From Epiperipatus broadwayi (lineage: Eukaryota; Onychophora; Udeonychophora; Euonychophora; Peripatidae), in assembly GCA_028023455.1 (NCBI GenBank), contig JAQFVV010012423.1, positions 1,689,273 to 1,753,272 on the forward strand: a stretch of DNA of 64,000 nucleotides. The letters run 5' to 3'. A model generated the notes under the pieces. The model did not search any database, was not told the origin of the DNA, and was given only the letters and a program-made list of their open reading frames with translations. The position numbers and the translations under genes were made by a program. Within the stretch, counting starts at the first letter, position 1. Each line of letters starts with the position of its first letter. Below, in pieces: positions 39,441 through 51,445 of the stretch.

Positions 39441-39866
39441 TGATGATCAGGTTTACACATATAAAATAATGAACATCTACAATTTTATAACTATTATAAA
39501 TTATAATTTATTGTTAGTATAAGATTGACTATATTTCATTTAATGGAATTATATACAAATAACAAGAAAACACTCACACATGTACATAAGATTCAGTTGT
39601 AACTTAAAATTTTTGAAATGAAAAACAAAACATTTGACGTACATTATTAAATATAGGGATGAATTTGATTAGGAAGTGTGGAAATTATTCTATGGTGCGA
39701 GAACATAGTAAAATTATTATGTCTTAATTAGCTAAACAAGCTGGAGGTTTACTTAAACATAGCCTCAATTATGCAAATATATATATAAACCCTAACAGAA
39801 GTTGAACATAAACATGCATAGAGCATATACTAATAGAAATAATTATAAAGAAAAGGGTAAGATAAA

Positions 39867-39938
39867 GTGTGGCACCCAGTGATTATATATATATATTTAA
39901 ATGTGTGGCACCCAGTGATTATATATATATATTTAAAT
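39867..39938 (+). repeat. Exact 36-bp tandem duplication
   Basis: The unit gtgtggcacccagtgatt followed by a TA run and tttaaat is present twice, head to tail, with no mismatch. Confidence 0.95.
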
Positions 39939-40439
39939 GTGTGACTTTAAAATATAGTAAAATCTTCATTATTTCACCAATATGATTAATGGATAGCTAC
40001 TTCACTTCTAATTGATTATTAGAGAAAAAAAACCCATTCACCTAATCATGATCCAGGTTCAGGAATAAAGTATCTTTGGTTAGCTTAGTGTCCATTCCTC
40101 CTTGCTGACTCTTTAACAAGATTCACTATTCCAGACAACTGATATATCCTGTATTCATGAACTGGCTCGATGAAGTAATTTAGAAAAGCAATAACAGAAT
40201 GTAGAGACACAATACAATTATTTAGTAACACAGTATTGGGAATATGGACAAATGACCATAAATATTAAAGCCACTGCCAGTAATAATACAAAAAGATATA
40301 TAACAACAAATTTGAAAAACAAATTACTTAACCTTGCTTTAGGTTTTATCATTATTTTTAATTTTAATTTTTAATCTTGGAAGGTTGAGCATAGATAGGC
40401 TACCTAGACTACATACTTAAAAGATTTTCAAAACATTTA

Positions 40440-41600
40440 ATTTCAGGCTAAAAGTTCACAGCTAAACTAATGCTAGCTTCCTGATATACAGACGCAACCA
40501 ATGCAATATGAAGATGTTAGCATAAAACCATGCTGACAGGAATGTATGTCTGCAGCATGATATTATTTAAAAGAAATGATCCTCATCCAGGACAGGAATG
40601 TATATCTGTCTGGTGAAGGAATCATATATATAACACATTAAAAAAGAAATGCTTCATATGGAGGGAAAGTGGTCCTTGCCATCTTATACTCCCTATCCAT
40701 AGAGCAAAAGGAGATCAATGTTGTAAGAAGTACTCCACATCCATTACAACACTATGGTTACACTCTGGGCCATGCATTCATTTGGGCATGGTGCCCTGTA
40801 TCTAACACACTTCACATTACATTGATATAAACATCTATACATCCCTCTACCAGCATTGACTCAACTATGAAACAAATAGTCGGAAATTAAAACCCACTTA
40901 AACTAACATACATTTAAATAAATCTAAGCATCCATCTATACCTAACTTAAATTTAAGTCAATTTAATAATTTAGTTTTTTTTTTTTTTTTAAAAAAAAAT
41001 TAGTTTAAGGTATTTAACTTATTTTAAAATCACAATGTATTTAACTTATTTTAAAATCAAATAATGCATTTGACCTATTTTTAAAATCCAATAATGCAGA
41101 AATAATGATATGTGTTCGATTTTATCTTTAAATTTATATTTGCAATCGCAAACTCCTGCCCTATTACCAAAAGGCCTTACACCAAGCATAAAAAAAAATA
41201 ATACATATTTTAAAAAGATTACATTTAACTTTTAGATAAGTCTTTTAACATTGCAAAGTTTATGAAAATAAAGTTCAGATTTGATCAAGAGAGAAAGTCT
41301 ATAATTCATATTTAAAGGAAAATAAAGTTTGGAGATTTTAAATTAAAGAGAGTTTATAGTTCATTTTTATCATTAATAATTTATACTTTTCTTCATTTCT
41401 CTGGGCTCATTCCTTCGCGATGAAGATCTGAGTTTATGCTAGCACCATTTCTTGCATATGATGATGATTTATGAAGATGGTTCCGGTGGTTCGTTCCTGG
41501 GATACACGGAGATGAAAGCTGCCTTCGGCTGGTCAGACTGAGAGAAATGAGATTAAAGGGTTACATTGTGGCAAAGACAACAACCACTCTCTTACTTTGA
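40440..41600. other. Higher-complexity non-coding patches, probably old repeats
   Basis: 40490-40860 contains gacaggaatgtat twice (about 40537 and 40592) and looks like a decayed interspersed repeat. 41395-41600 has unusually high GC with ggttccggtggttcg and ctgccttcggctgg. It has short stops in all frames and no F-spondin similarity, so it is not called an exon. A T12/A9 junction lies near 40977-40999, and an AAAT run is near 41768-41790. Confidence 0.45.
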
Positions 41601-42648
41601 TCTACTTTTAGGTTTCTTCTGAACAACACAAACAAATTCAAATATGCAATCCTATTTCTTTTGAATTTTTCTTTTTAATTATTAAATATTATTTTATTTA
41701 TAAAACAACTTTATTAAAGTGAAAAATAAATGTACATAAGTAATATTCTAGGGTAAAGAAATTACAAATAAATAAATAAATAAATAAAAACAAAATAATT
41801 GGTAATATGAGAACTATAGAAACAGTCTATAGTTAATTTAAAACTTGATATAGAATGTGAGTACATTTAACTATAAGATAAAACCAATGCAAATCCAAGA
41901 CATAAATAAAGATTAAAGAAGTAGGGACTTCTTAAGGAAACTGAAAAAGCATCCTAGTCTGTTCAAACATAAATTTAGATGACATAGTACTGTCTCTGGC
42001 CTTAAGTTTTTTTAAAGTTTGTAAAAAGAAAGAGTCCACATCTGGCTGAGGCAGAGTGAACAGTTTCTTTTTATAGTCCTAAAGCATCTTATCTAGGAAT
42101 CCTCAGATCTATCTGACATATTTCATATATGTATTTAATTTGTTTTGTGGTAAATAGATTTTTCCTCTGTAGTCTGTGTGCATATATATCTTTGGTGGGA
42201 AAAGCAAGTCTTTTGTTTTTATCTCTTGACTTTTATCTATTTCGTAATCTTTTTTATGATCATTTTGTCCTTAAGACCTGTTTGTAATTTTAATTTTGTT
42301 AAGAAAGAACTCTCTTCATTATTTTTAAGATTAAAAGATTTTTATTATTGTTTTATTTATTTCCTCATGTATATTCAATGTATGTGTATCTGGTATCATA
42401 ATTGATCTATATGATTAATATTAGACACAATATTTTGTGACAATCGTTATAATATAAAATACAAAATAAAAAGTACACAATATATAATTTTATTAATACT
42501 GCCATTTGGGTGTGATTAGATACATTTTAAAGAAGGAATATTTTCTATATACATTTAAAAAATAAACTTATATTCTTATATTGAACAATGTCTATTGAAA
42601 AACTCATATATCACTTTTATGTCCATTTATTTACAATTGATATCAGAA

Positions 42649-42868
42649 TAGGCAAAACTCTCCATACAGTAGTGCCACTCAATATCCCCAGACTAGTTCC
42701 TGGTTATTCTGGGGATATTGGATATGTAGGCACTAGATAGGGATTTTATGCACAAGCCTTCTGGCATCCATTGATTACTCTGACTTGCACTGAGTGGTAC
42801 TACTGTATGGAGAGTTTTGACTGTTTTAATAACAGTTATGAGCAAGCATAAGAGATGGTAATCATGTG
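42649..42868 (-). mobile_element. Fold-back element, family FB-A (clean copy with 14-bp TSD)
   Basis: Reads taggcaaaactctccatac at the left and gtatggagagttttgac, then agcaagcataagagatgg and catgtg, at the right. The actagt-centred blocks inside (tccccagactag / tctggggatatt) are also inverted. The perfect 14-bp repeat aattgatatcagaa flanks it at 42635-42648 and 42869-42882. This is the clearest single copy for defining the family ends. Confidence 0.9.
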
Positions 42869-44299
42869 AATTGATATCAGAAATCAGGTGATTTCATATA
42901 TATATATGAAAAACTTTATGTTAGTTAAAGTTTTATTTCATTTAAATAATATATAAAATCTTCAAAGATAAACTGTATTTCTTTAAAGATATATGTTAAT
43001 TACTCAATCTTAGAATGCAATCTTTAAAATCTTCTAATCATGACATTAAAATAGAAGATTTGTAAATGCTTTGTTGAATTAATGGTTGTTTTTTTAGATA
43101 TAAAAATATTACATGTGTTACCATGTTTAATGTCATGCAAAAATTTTGCAAAATACACTAGTCATGTGATCTTACTCTTGTCATTCCAACTGCAGTGGGT
43201 AACAATTTTGAATTGGGGATAGATACTTTGTTTTTTCCCCCGTGATGTTGATGGTTCTAATCATCATTGTAAGTTATCCTTATTATCTACAATTGATTGT
43301 TTATATTTTAATAACGTTTCAGTAATTGAAAATTGGAAGATAATTGTAGAACTTATACATAATAGCAATAATGACCCAAACTATCAACCTACTGAATATT
43401 TAATATGAAGACCCTTTCTTTGTTTTTATACATAGGAAAATTTGAAAGAATATTTAACATATATACTATATATCTTTTAAGAGCGTTATAATTACCATTA
43501 TTGCCATTAATACTTATAACACCAAGGAGTGATTATTTAATAAAAAACTGTGACTGCTCTTATTAAGATAAATATCATTAGCTTGCTGTCTTGAATGTTT
43601 TATAAGGCAATGATTAATCAATTTTCATTTACAATCCATTCTGAATAGCTGATCAAACACTTTGTAGGAGTATTAGCTGATTATTCTGACTAGCAAGTAT
43701 AAAGACTTTAGTTGAGTAGAAAAATAACTGAATTCTAATGAAATATTTTAATTATTAATTTTAAAACACTTGTGTCACACCGGCTACTCCTATAAATTAC
43801 GAGAACTGTCATCTGAAGTGAAAAAGTGTGCCGGAGAACACCAATTATTTATTACAAAGTTAAACCGAAAATAATTATCAAAAGTAGTGAAAACTTATTA
43901 AGCATTATTTTCATCAATTTTCATATTAAAAACTTAAATATTTAAACTATCTGAAAATGAAAAAGTATTGTTCAATTTAACAAATTTAACGATCTTAATT
44001 TACAAAATTAACACCAATAATTTTTTATTGACGATACTTAAAAATCATGGAATATATATATATTGAAAAAAACTTTCGTGCAATAAGATCTAATAAAATG
44101 TTATTTATAATAAACAATTCCTACTATTTTAGAAATATTAAATTTTATTGTAGCTATATATTAATAAAGCTTAAAAGTCCTTTTTTGATCTGAATTCTAA
44201 ATATATTTTATTTATAACAAATTATCATCACCAATGCAAAAAATTAGCTTTATATATATATGTAACTTTGCATGAAGCTTCTTTTAGTAACGTCATGAA

Positions 44300-44650
44300 T
44301 GCTAAATGGGTCATCAATGCTCACTGTACTACTTATCTAAGCACACTAGGCTAATAATCAATACTTATGGCACTTGTTATTAATACTTACAATGCTAATT
44401 ATTTAACCTCAATGTTTTAATCATCAACGGTTAATATGTTAGTTACATGCGATTGCCTGATAATCATTAATGCTCACCTCACTATTTTTAATGTGTACGA
44501 TGCTAATTGCCAATGCTAGTGATGTTGATGTTAATTATCAATAATCACTATGCTGCTTACAAATGTTCATTTTGCTAGCTATCATTATTCATCTAATCTT
44601 TGCTAGTTTTCAATCATCACTATGCTAGTCATATGCTTAGGGAAATTTTC
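44300..44650 (+). repeat. Highly degenerate short-period array (tcaatgctcactatgcta-like)
   Basis: Imperfect variants of atcaatgctcact, atgctaatta and tatgctagt recur about every 25 bp through the segment. No clean unit remains and no coding frame persists. It is probably an old minisatellite. Confidence 0.6.
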
Positions 44651-45056
44651 TTGCCAACTACAAATAGCTAACTGTTTAATCACTTGCTAATATTTCAGTG
44701 ATTAAGTATAGACTTGCTGAAAACGAGCTACTTGCAAAAAATCTCATTTGCTTAGAAACTTTCAGTTAAGTAAAGGAAAATTTCTCAACTGATGATTCTA
44801 CACTAATCATTCCACAAAGCTTCCACATATATACTAAATAATCAGATTTATTTCATGTTTCACTTACTTGTTGTTGTTTTTTTTTTACATTATTAAAAAT
44901 TATATTCTAACGTAAATATGTTTTAGGATGAATTTAGTTTTACAAAGTTCTATAAATATTCAACTACATGAAATTGAATGAAACAAACATCACATTTTTA
45001 TTTTTAAATACAAAGGACAATCTAACATTATTCTCTGTTAATCCAAAGATAAGTTT

Positions 45057-45146
45057 TTTTTTTCATGTATCAAAGCATTGGCCAGGAAGCAAACCTGGGA
45101 CAACTGCTTGTAAGGCGGCTGTGCTGACCACTCAGCCACCAAAGAC
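45057..45146 (-). mobile_element. Short tRNA-derived SINE (copy 2) with 16-bp TSD
   Basis: The reverse strand has A-box-like tggctgagtgg (45128-45138), B-box-like ggtttgcttcc (45085-45095), tail tttgatacatg and a poly-A end (the T run at 45054-45063 as written). The flanking repeat atccaaagataagttt is exact at 45041-45056 and 45147-45162. The element is only about 90 bp. The 84-codon open frame at 44968-45222 merely runs through it. Confidence 0.9.
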
Positions 45147-45471
45147 ATCCAAAGATAAGTTTAGAACAAAAACTGCCCTTTACAATCACTTTATTAGAAG
45201 AATAATAAAGTCTTATTTATAATTTTATCTCAAGAGATGAATAAATACTCATATCCATATCAGTATCTAATGAATTAATGTCCTTAGAAATTTTACATCC
45301 TTCTCCATGTAGTTCTTGTTTCCTGAGCAGAATAAATATACAGTAGAGTTGCTATATTCACAATGTGTTTGTTCCAAGTTCCAGAATTTACATCATACCT
45401 CATGTCTTATTATTAAACTTTGTTCATAGACTTTGATTATAATAGAATGTATATTGCTTATTGAACTGCAA

Positions 45472-45610
45472 CTATGTAATACTTTTCAACATGCATATAT
45501 ATAAACAAAGATGCTTTTTAATATATATAGTATATATGCATCTATGTAATACTTTTCAACATGCATATATATAAACAAAGATGCTTTTTAATATGTATAG
45601 TATACATATA
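45472..45610 (+). repeat. 70-bp tandem duplication
   Basis: The unit beginning ctatgtaatacttttcaac occurs twice with a 70-bp period, differing at only a few positions near the TA-rich ends. Confidence 0.95.
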
Positions 45611-46069
45611 TAAATTAAGATTATAAGCAAAATTTAAAAAAAACAATAATGTATTTATTAATAATAAATTGAGTGGGCACATTTTTATATATTTTACTGA
45701 GTGTCATATTTGCTCAAAAAATAGAAATAAGAAAAAACTTACGGTACCATATTTTTAAAACAAAATGAATAGCAAAATGTCTGATCTTTATTACAATTAA
45801 ATTTACTCTGAGCATTTTTTTTCAATAAGTATTTGCTATCAAAATGCAATAGTAGTCTCATTTTCAGCAAACTATTACTTCTCTAATCGCTTTGATGTTT
45901 TTAAGTCCATGCTAACTTTACAATTGTTTTTAAATTTCATTAAACTTTTAGCATTATCCACTTAAAAATATTTTATTATGCAAAATTGTATATCAAATTT
46001 TAGAAAAAATAATAAAGGAAAAATGTGCTTTTAACATAACTAACACTTTTTATTAGTAGTAAACATGTT

Positions 46070-46152
46070 AAGCCAATAAGCATCATGTGATCACTATTTC
46101 TTATGCTTGCTCTTAACGGAGTGGCAATATGTGTAGAGAGTTTTGCCTATTT
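46070..46152 (+). mobile_element. FB-A end-to-end mini-copy (83 bp) with 13-bp TSD
   Basis: Has the family left end (gcatcatgtgatcac, ttcttatgcttgctc) joined almost directly to the right end (gagtggcaatatg, agagagttttgcctatt), so the whole middle is gone. The perfect 13-bp repeat tagtaaacatgtt flanks it at 46057-46069 and 46153-46165. It shows that the family ends are correctly placed. Confidence 0.9.
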
Positions 46153-46737
46153 TAGTAAACATGTTCACACATGTTACTCCAGGGTGGAGGAATAGCTGCT
46201 GCTATTTTATAAAATTTACTAAATTTAAAAATTTCAATGTTTTTATTTTTTTAAAAAATGTGATTGTGGATATTGTTCCAACATAGAAAAATGACCACTA
46301 GAATTTCATCAAAGGTAACTAATTAATAAATTTTAATATTTTTCATGTTTGTTTATTTAGATTTCCCCCCACTTTTTTACATTTTTTTTTTGGACAGCAT
46401 ACAACTGAAGAACTGTATAAAAATATAGTATAACTGGGAGTTTCATTGTACTTAAAAAAATTCATGTTTTACTAATATTAAACATAACTAATGATAAATG
46501 AACCCAAATACCCTTTTAATTCATAGTCTCCCAGATGACTCTGAGTCTACAATGAGTCAGGTAGTTCCTTTAAAGAAAGATGATCCCAGTATTAAGTTGT
46601 TGATCAAAATTATGGGTCAGTTAATTACTCAGCTAATCACCATTAACGTAAGCCTTCATATAAATATATTAAAAGTTTCTAGAATAAATTATAAAGTACA
46701 ACTGCAAAAGCTTGTTATAGATGAAAAAACTGCATAT

Positions 46738-46843
46738 GGTCAAGCATTGGTGGTCAAGAGATCAGCGACAGCTGCTTTACAAGCAGTTGTTCCGGGTTAG
46801 CAGGTTCACTTTCCGGCTGATGCTATGACACATGAAGAAAAAC
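46738..46843 (+). mobile_element. Short tRNA-derived SINE (copy 3) with 10-bp TSD
   Basis: A-box-like tggtcaagaga (46751-46761), B-box-like ggttcactttcc (46803-46814), tail atgacacatg and an A-rich end. Flanked by aactgcatat at 46728-46737 and 46844-46853. More diverged than copies 1 and 2. The 100-codon frame at 46498-46800 ends inside it and is not supported as a gene. Confidence 0.85.
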
Positions 46844-47970
46844 AACTGCATATTTCCTATCAAATGTCCACATAACTACAGTTTGTAAAAAATAATTACA
46901 TTGGCCATATCAAAATTGATGCTTAAAAACATTCAGAGAAGAGTAGAAAAATCCATTCTAGTAAACCTGAAAGTTAAAGCAAAATCCAAACAAATCAATA
47001 TCTATGTAAACAATGTGAACAACATTGATTGAGTTCTTAAAACCTGAATTACAATTAATGATAGACTGATAACAATGGAACTGAATACTGATATCGCTGT
47101 CTATTGTATCAAAAAATACTTGACTGCCACTAATAAAAAAAAACCCATCAACTGCAACCTAGCAATAGAATGTTTACTGATTACCAAGGCAATAAAATTC
47201 TATTTTTGGGTGAAGTAATAGTAAAAGTTATGATGCATAATGATATTTAGTATTTTTCTTTATTAGGTTGGATAGTTAACTTAGTAATCTCCTAGATTTG
47301 GTTGGTTTAATCAAACTAAAAAGTGATTAAAGTGAACCAGATTATAAATATATAAAATTTTAAAAAAGGACTCTACAGACATGTTTGATGTTAAACAGGA
47401 TTTGTATCTAAAATAGCTATTTGCTCACAGTTAAATAAAAAATTAAAACCAATAAATTTTTGTAGATGAGATTTGCCAATCATGCCAACAGTAATGGTTA
47501 GGCTGAGAGATAGTTCAAGAGATCAAAAACTGCACAAACATCCACATGTCAAAGAATAATCTTGACATAGCATACAAAACCTAATATAGTCACAAAATTT
47601 ATTTAGAATTAAGATAATCCTGTCAATTCTTAAGCTTAATCAGAATGGTTATAAAAACAAAATGAAATTGTTGAAATGCAAATAAGTATTCAAGTACTAT
47701 GCTATATGTTCAATGGAGTTAACAAATTGTTTCTAGCAAAATTATAAAGACAAAAGTCTTGCATACATAGTAGTTGTCCAAACCTTACATGAACAACATC
47801 ACTTCAAGAACAGAAATCAGTTAGTCAGACTATAAAACACATTGAAATAATGATCAAACAAAGCCAGATGATAAAAATTAGATTTGATGATGATGATGCA
47901 ACCAGACCATATGAAAAAATCAAACCTGATGAAAAAACTGGGCCAAAAGATGAAGTGAAAAGATAACCCA

Positions 47971-48172
47971 GATGTCTACCAATCTATGTTAAGGAAAGTG
48001 TACTCCAAAATTAACTTTTACTAGAAGGAAGGAATGTTATAAATTTGTCTGAACTCATCTTAAGCAAGATGATGACCTAAATGTCCATAAAGCTATCCTA
48101 GGAAATGTATATTCCAAAATTAAGTTTTGCCAATAGGAAGAAATATCATTAACACATATTAATTCATCTTAA
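47971..48172 (+). repeat. Diverged tandem pair, about 94-bp units, 107-bp period
   Basis: The blocks ctccaaaattaacttttac and ttccaaaattaagttttgc occupy the same place in each copy, and both copies end in tcatcttaag. Differences are frequent, so the duplication is old. Confidence 0.75.
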
Positions 48173-48699
48173 GTTTACCCACAAATAATGGCCTTGTCCA
48201 AACTATAATGTTATCAATATCAGATTGAATGTAATAAAGTAAATAAATAGTGAATAGCATATTCAGGCCAATTAAAAAGCTAGAGGAGAAAAGCTGATTG
48301 TTTCTACTAAAGAAGAGAATCTGATTATATATATTGGAGGTCCATTTGAGACAACCAGACAACATCAAATAATTCTCAGATGTCAATTGACAATAAGCTT
48401 GTTATCCACTACTTTGTAGAATGCAGTGAGACATGCTCAAGCCCAAAGAAGGGAGTTGCTAGCTATTGACATCATCATATCTATACCCAATAGAAACATT
48501 TATTAGGCTGGAAATATCAGGGTTCTCAACATTTTTTTCCAAGCACTAGTTGTACCATTAACAACTAAACATTCACAATTGACTAACAGTAATGGAGTCA
48601 AATCCCTGTATTTAACCTATTGTATTTACTTATTGTTTATATGTATGTACAAAAGGCTTTTGATCAGACTAAATGACATTTTAAAATTGTTAAGGGAGA

Positions 48700-49005
48700 T
48701 TTTAATGCTAAAGTGGTAAACAGATGAAATTGCTTTAGGTAAATTTGATTATGGTAATAGAAATGAGAGAGGACATAGACTTGTGGAGTTCCCGGAAAAA
48801 GAAAAACTTTATATTATGAAACCTTTTTTTTTTTGAGAAAAATGTTAAAAGGAAATGGACATGGAAGCATCCAAATGAAGGTGCAGCAGAATTAGATTAT
48901 ATTTTGATTAACAGAAAATACATAATTCAAGAGTGTAATGTTCTTAATAAATTCAATACAGGAAGTGATCTTTGATTAGTAAGATGTAAGATACGTGTTA
49001 ATGCT
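48700..49005 (+). pseudogene. RTE endonuclease remnant (C-terminal half)
   Basis: Reads VKGDFNAKV (metal-site G-D-x-N) near 48700-48720, then LYYETFFF. From about 48847 an almost unbroken frame gives RKWTWKHPNEGAAELDYIL, then a D-to-stop scar in the G-S-D-H block (GSDL*LVR near 48963-48985), where the catalytic His is lost. T-W-x-x-P-x-G followed by [IL]-D-Y-I-L is diagnostic of RTE/BovB-like endonucleases. Confidence 0.85.
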
Positions 49006-49560
49006 AAACTAGAGAGACAAAAATTAAGAAAAACAATATTACAATTGATATTCCTAATCTTCAGAAACATTCTAATGAATTTAAATTAGAACTTGCAAAT
49101 TGTTTTCAAGTATAAGTAGATTTTGAATATGATTCAGATTTTAATAAAATTAATAAGAAAATAAATGATACATTTTTAAAAACTGCAATAAGGATAGCTG
49201 GTAGAAAAAGCAGCAATTGAGCAATAAAATTTCTACTGAGACTAGAAAATTTATGAAGAAAAGAAGAAATATGAAAATATATAAAAATGATGCATTAAAA
49301 AGGATTGAATATCTCAAATTTTACAGTGTGAAAAAGAATTAAACATGATATAAAAAGTATAATTGTAAACTAGCAAGGAAAGCTGTAAAAAAAAATAAAT
49401 AAAAGTTTTGCTAAGAAAGTTATATCTGCAATAAAAAATGATGAAACTACTACTAAAAACAGACATGACATCATGAAATGGGTAGAATAGTTCTATCAAG
49501 AATTATGTAGTAATAAATAAAGAACAAGTACTTCCTACATCTATTATATTTTTCTGAATT

Positions 49561-50720
49561 TCCCAGGATTTTAAATGAAAAAGTGAGATATGCAATTAAA
49601 TTTATGAAGAAGGGAAAAGCTCCAGGTAATGATGGAATTATAATCAATATATTAAAAGAAGCTGGTGAAGAAATAAAAAATTTTTTTGGCAAAGTTATAC
49701 ACCAAGTGTCTAAATGATAAAGATGTACAGATGATTGGAAGAATGCAGTATTAATATTAATATTTTAAAAAGGTGATAAAGAACATATTAGAAACTACAG
49801 ACCTATCAGCCTTTTATTAGTTTTATACAAAATTTATACCAAAATAATTACAATTCATCTACAGAGAACATTGGATTTCAACCAACTAAAAGAACAAGCC
49901 AGATTTAAAAGTGGTTTTAGTAATATAGATCATATCCAAATATTGAGAGAAGTTATAGAAAGGACCAATAAATATGAGTTGCCATTATGCTTTGGATTTT
50001 TAGATTATGAAAAGGCATTTGATTCTATAAGCATTTCTTCAGTGATTAAAGCATTGGATCATCAATGTATAGACCCAGGATATTGTCATATTCTGAATAA
50101 TATTTATAAAAATGCAACAGCAATAATTAGATTACATAATGATACTAGGAAAGTTAACATTGAGAAGGATGTAAGACAGGGTGACTCCATATTTTCAAAA
50201 CGTTTTATAGCAATGCTATAAAATGGATTAAAATGGGAAGCTAAAGGAGTAAAAGTCAATGGAGATTATTTAAGCATTTAGATTTTGCAGATGAATGCTT
50301 TAGGGCTTCAGGAAATGTTGCAAGAGTTATCAGATAAAAGTAGCAAAGTAGAACTAAAGGTAAATGTTAAAAAGATTAATGTTCAATTGATTTTCTCAAA
50401 AGTTGAAAATAAAGATTGATTATGATGAGTTAGAAGAAGTTAGCAATACAAATACATTGATCATATTATTGTTACAGATGGAAACAATGGATACAATTAA
50501 TCATAGAATTAAACTTGGTTGGAGTGCTTTTGGTAGAAATAGCTTAATATTAAAAGGAAATTTGCCTATATGTTTGAAAAGGAAGGTTTTTAATAAATGT
50601 GTTTTATCAGTTCTTACTTATGAATCTGAGACTTGGACCCTTAATAGAAGGTCTATACAGAAACTTCAGACCACTCAAAGAAATATGGAGAGATGCATTA
50701 TAGGAGTAACAAGAAGAGAT
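49561..50720 (+). pseudogene. RTE reverse-transcriptase remnant
   Basis: Fingers: KFMKKGKAPGNDGI near 49598-49640 and NYRPISLL near 49793. A 116-codon open frame (49871-50221) reads EQARFKSGFSNIDHIQ, LDYEKAFDSI (palm motif A, with its Asp) and DVRQGDSIF. Motif C is DFADE at 50281-50295, where F/Y-A-D-D is expected, so the second catalytic Asp is replaced by Glu. A 106-codon frame (50403-50723) reads RIKLGWSAFGRNSL, CVLSVLTYESETWTL and RNMERCIIGVTRRD, the conserved thumb block. Frameshifts and stops between these frames show it is inactive. Confidence 0.88.
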
Positions 50721-51189
50721 TGAAAACACAATATATTGGTAAGAGAACAAACAGGTATTACTGATACTATTGAAAGAACTAAAAACTGAAGTGGAGTTGG
50801 TCTGGACATATTGCTAGAAAATATGATAATAAATGGACAATTGAAATCTTAAATTGGATTCCAAAAGATTAAAAGACCGAGAAAGAAACAACATGTGAGA
50901 TGGATGGATAAAATTAGAATGTGTGCATGGGTGATGCGAAGAAGAGAGGATAGAAGATGGATTGAACTTGGTGAAATCTTCATTCTGCAGTGTATTGATA
51001 ATGTTTGACAATGATGATGGTGATTTAGTTATTGAGCTGTGTGGTAGTATTGAAAGAACTGAATATTATTCCAGCATTGCTATTGATGTAAACACAACAG
51101 GTATATTTATTTAATTCCAAATTTATGTATATATCTTATTTAATGCTGCCCAAAATTAATACTTGTAAGATTTAATTTATATTAGTTAT

Positions 51190-51445
51190 AAGTGAGTTTA
51201 CTACATCGTAAGTGACTCAACAGCAATCAACAGAAGAGAGGCCTGCTTTTCCCTATCTCGAAAATGGTCCACGTAACATCTGCATATAAATTTGCATAAA
51301 ATTTACATTAATATTATAGTTAGTAGTCGGATACAAGTCGCCATGAATATGGGACTATAAACTGTCCCGAAAGCGCTTGGCGGTAAATTTTAATAATTTC
51401 ACAGACAATTAATAGCTTCATTATCTGTGCGCAGAGCACATATAT
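51190..51445. other. Unique, CpG-bearing non-coding patch
   Basis: Richer in GC and CpG than its surroundings (for example atctcgaaaatgg, agtcggatacaagtcgcc, cgaaagcgcttggcgg). It matches no other place in the window and no repeat family I recognise, and frames are interrupted. It could be a regulatory element or a decayed single-copy insertion. Confidence 0.35.

Larger units (their letters stand above)
48690..51030 (+). mobile_element. RTE-type non-LTR retrotransposon, 5'-truncated and decayed
   Basis: In order: late AP-endonuclease blocks, a reverse transcriptase, and a C-terminal basic tail, ending in a gatgatggtgat-like 3' terminus (51010-51027). GAT-repeat 3' ends are typical of RTE elements. 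The first part of the endonuclease is absent, so the copy is 5'-truncated, as is usual after incomplete target-primed reverse transcription. It lies in intron 2 in the same orientation as F-spondin. Confidence 0.85.

Noticed and set aside
41395-41600. A missed exon in the GC-richer patch
   Set aside because: All frames are interrupted within short distance, no family match, and the exon B to C junction is already seamless.
44968-45222. 84-codon protein
   Set aside because: The frame runs through a SINE and its TSDs; no family resemblance outside it.
46498-46800. 100-codon protein
   Set aside because: Its last third is SINE sequence, and the rest has no recognisable domain; no splice signals or conservation evidence.
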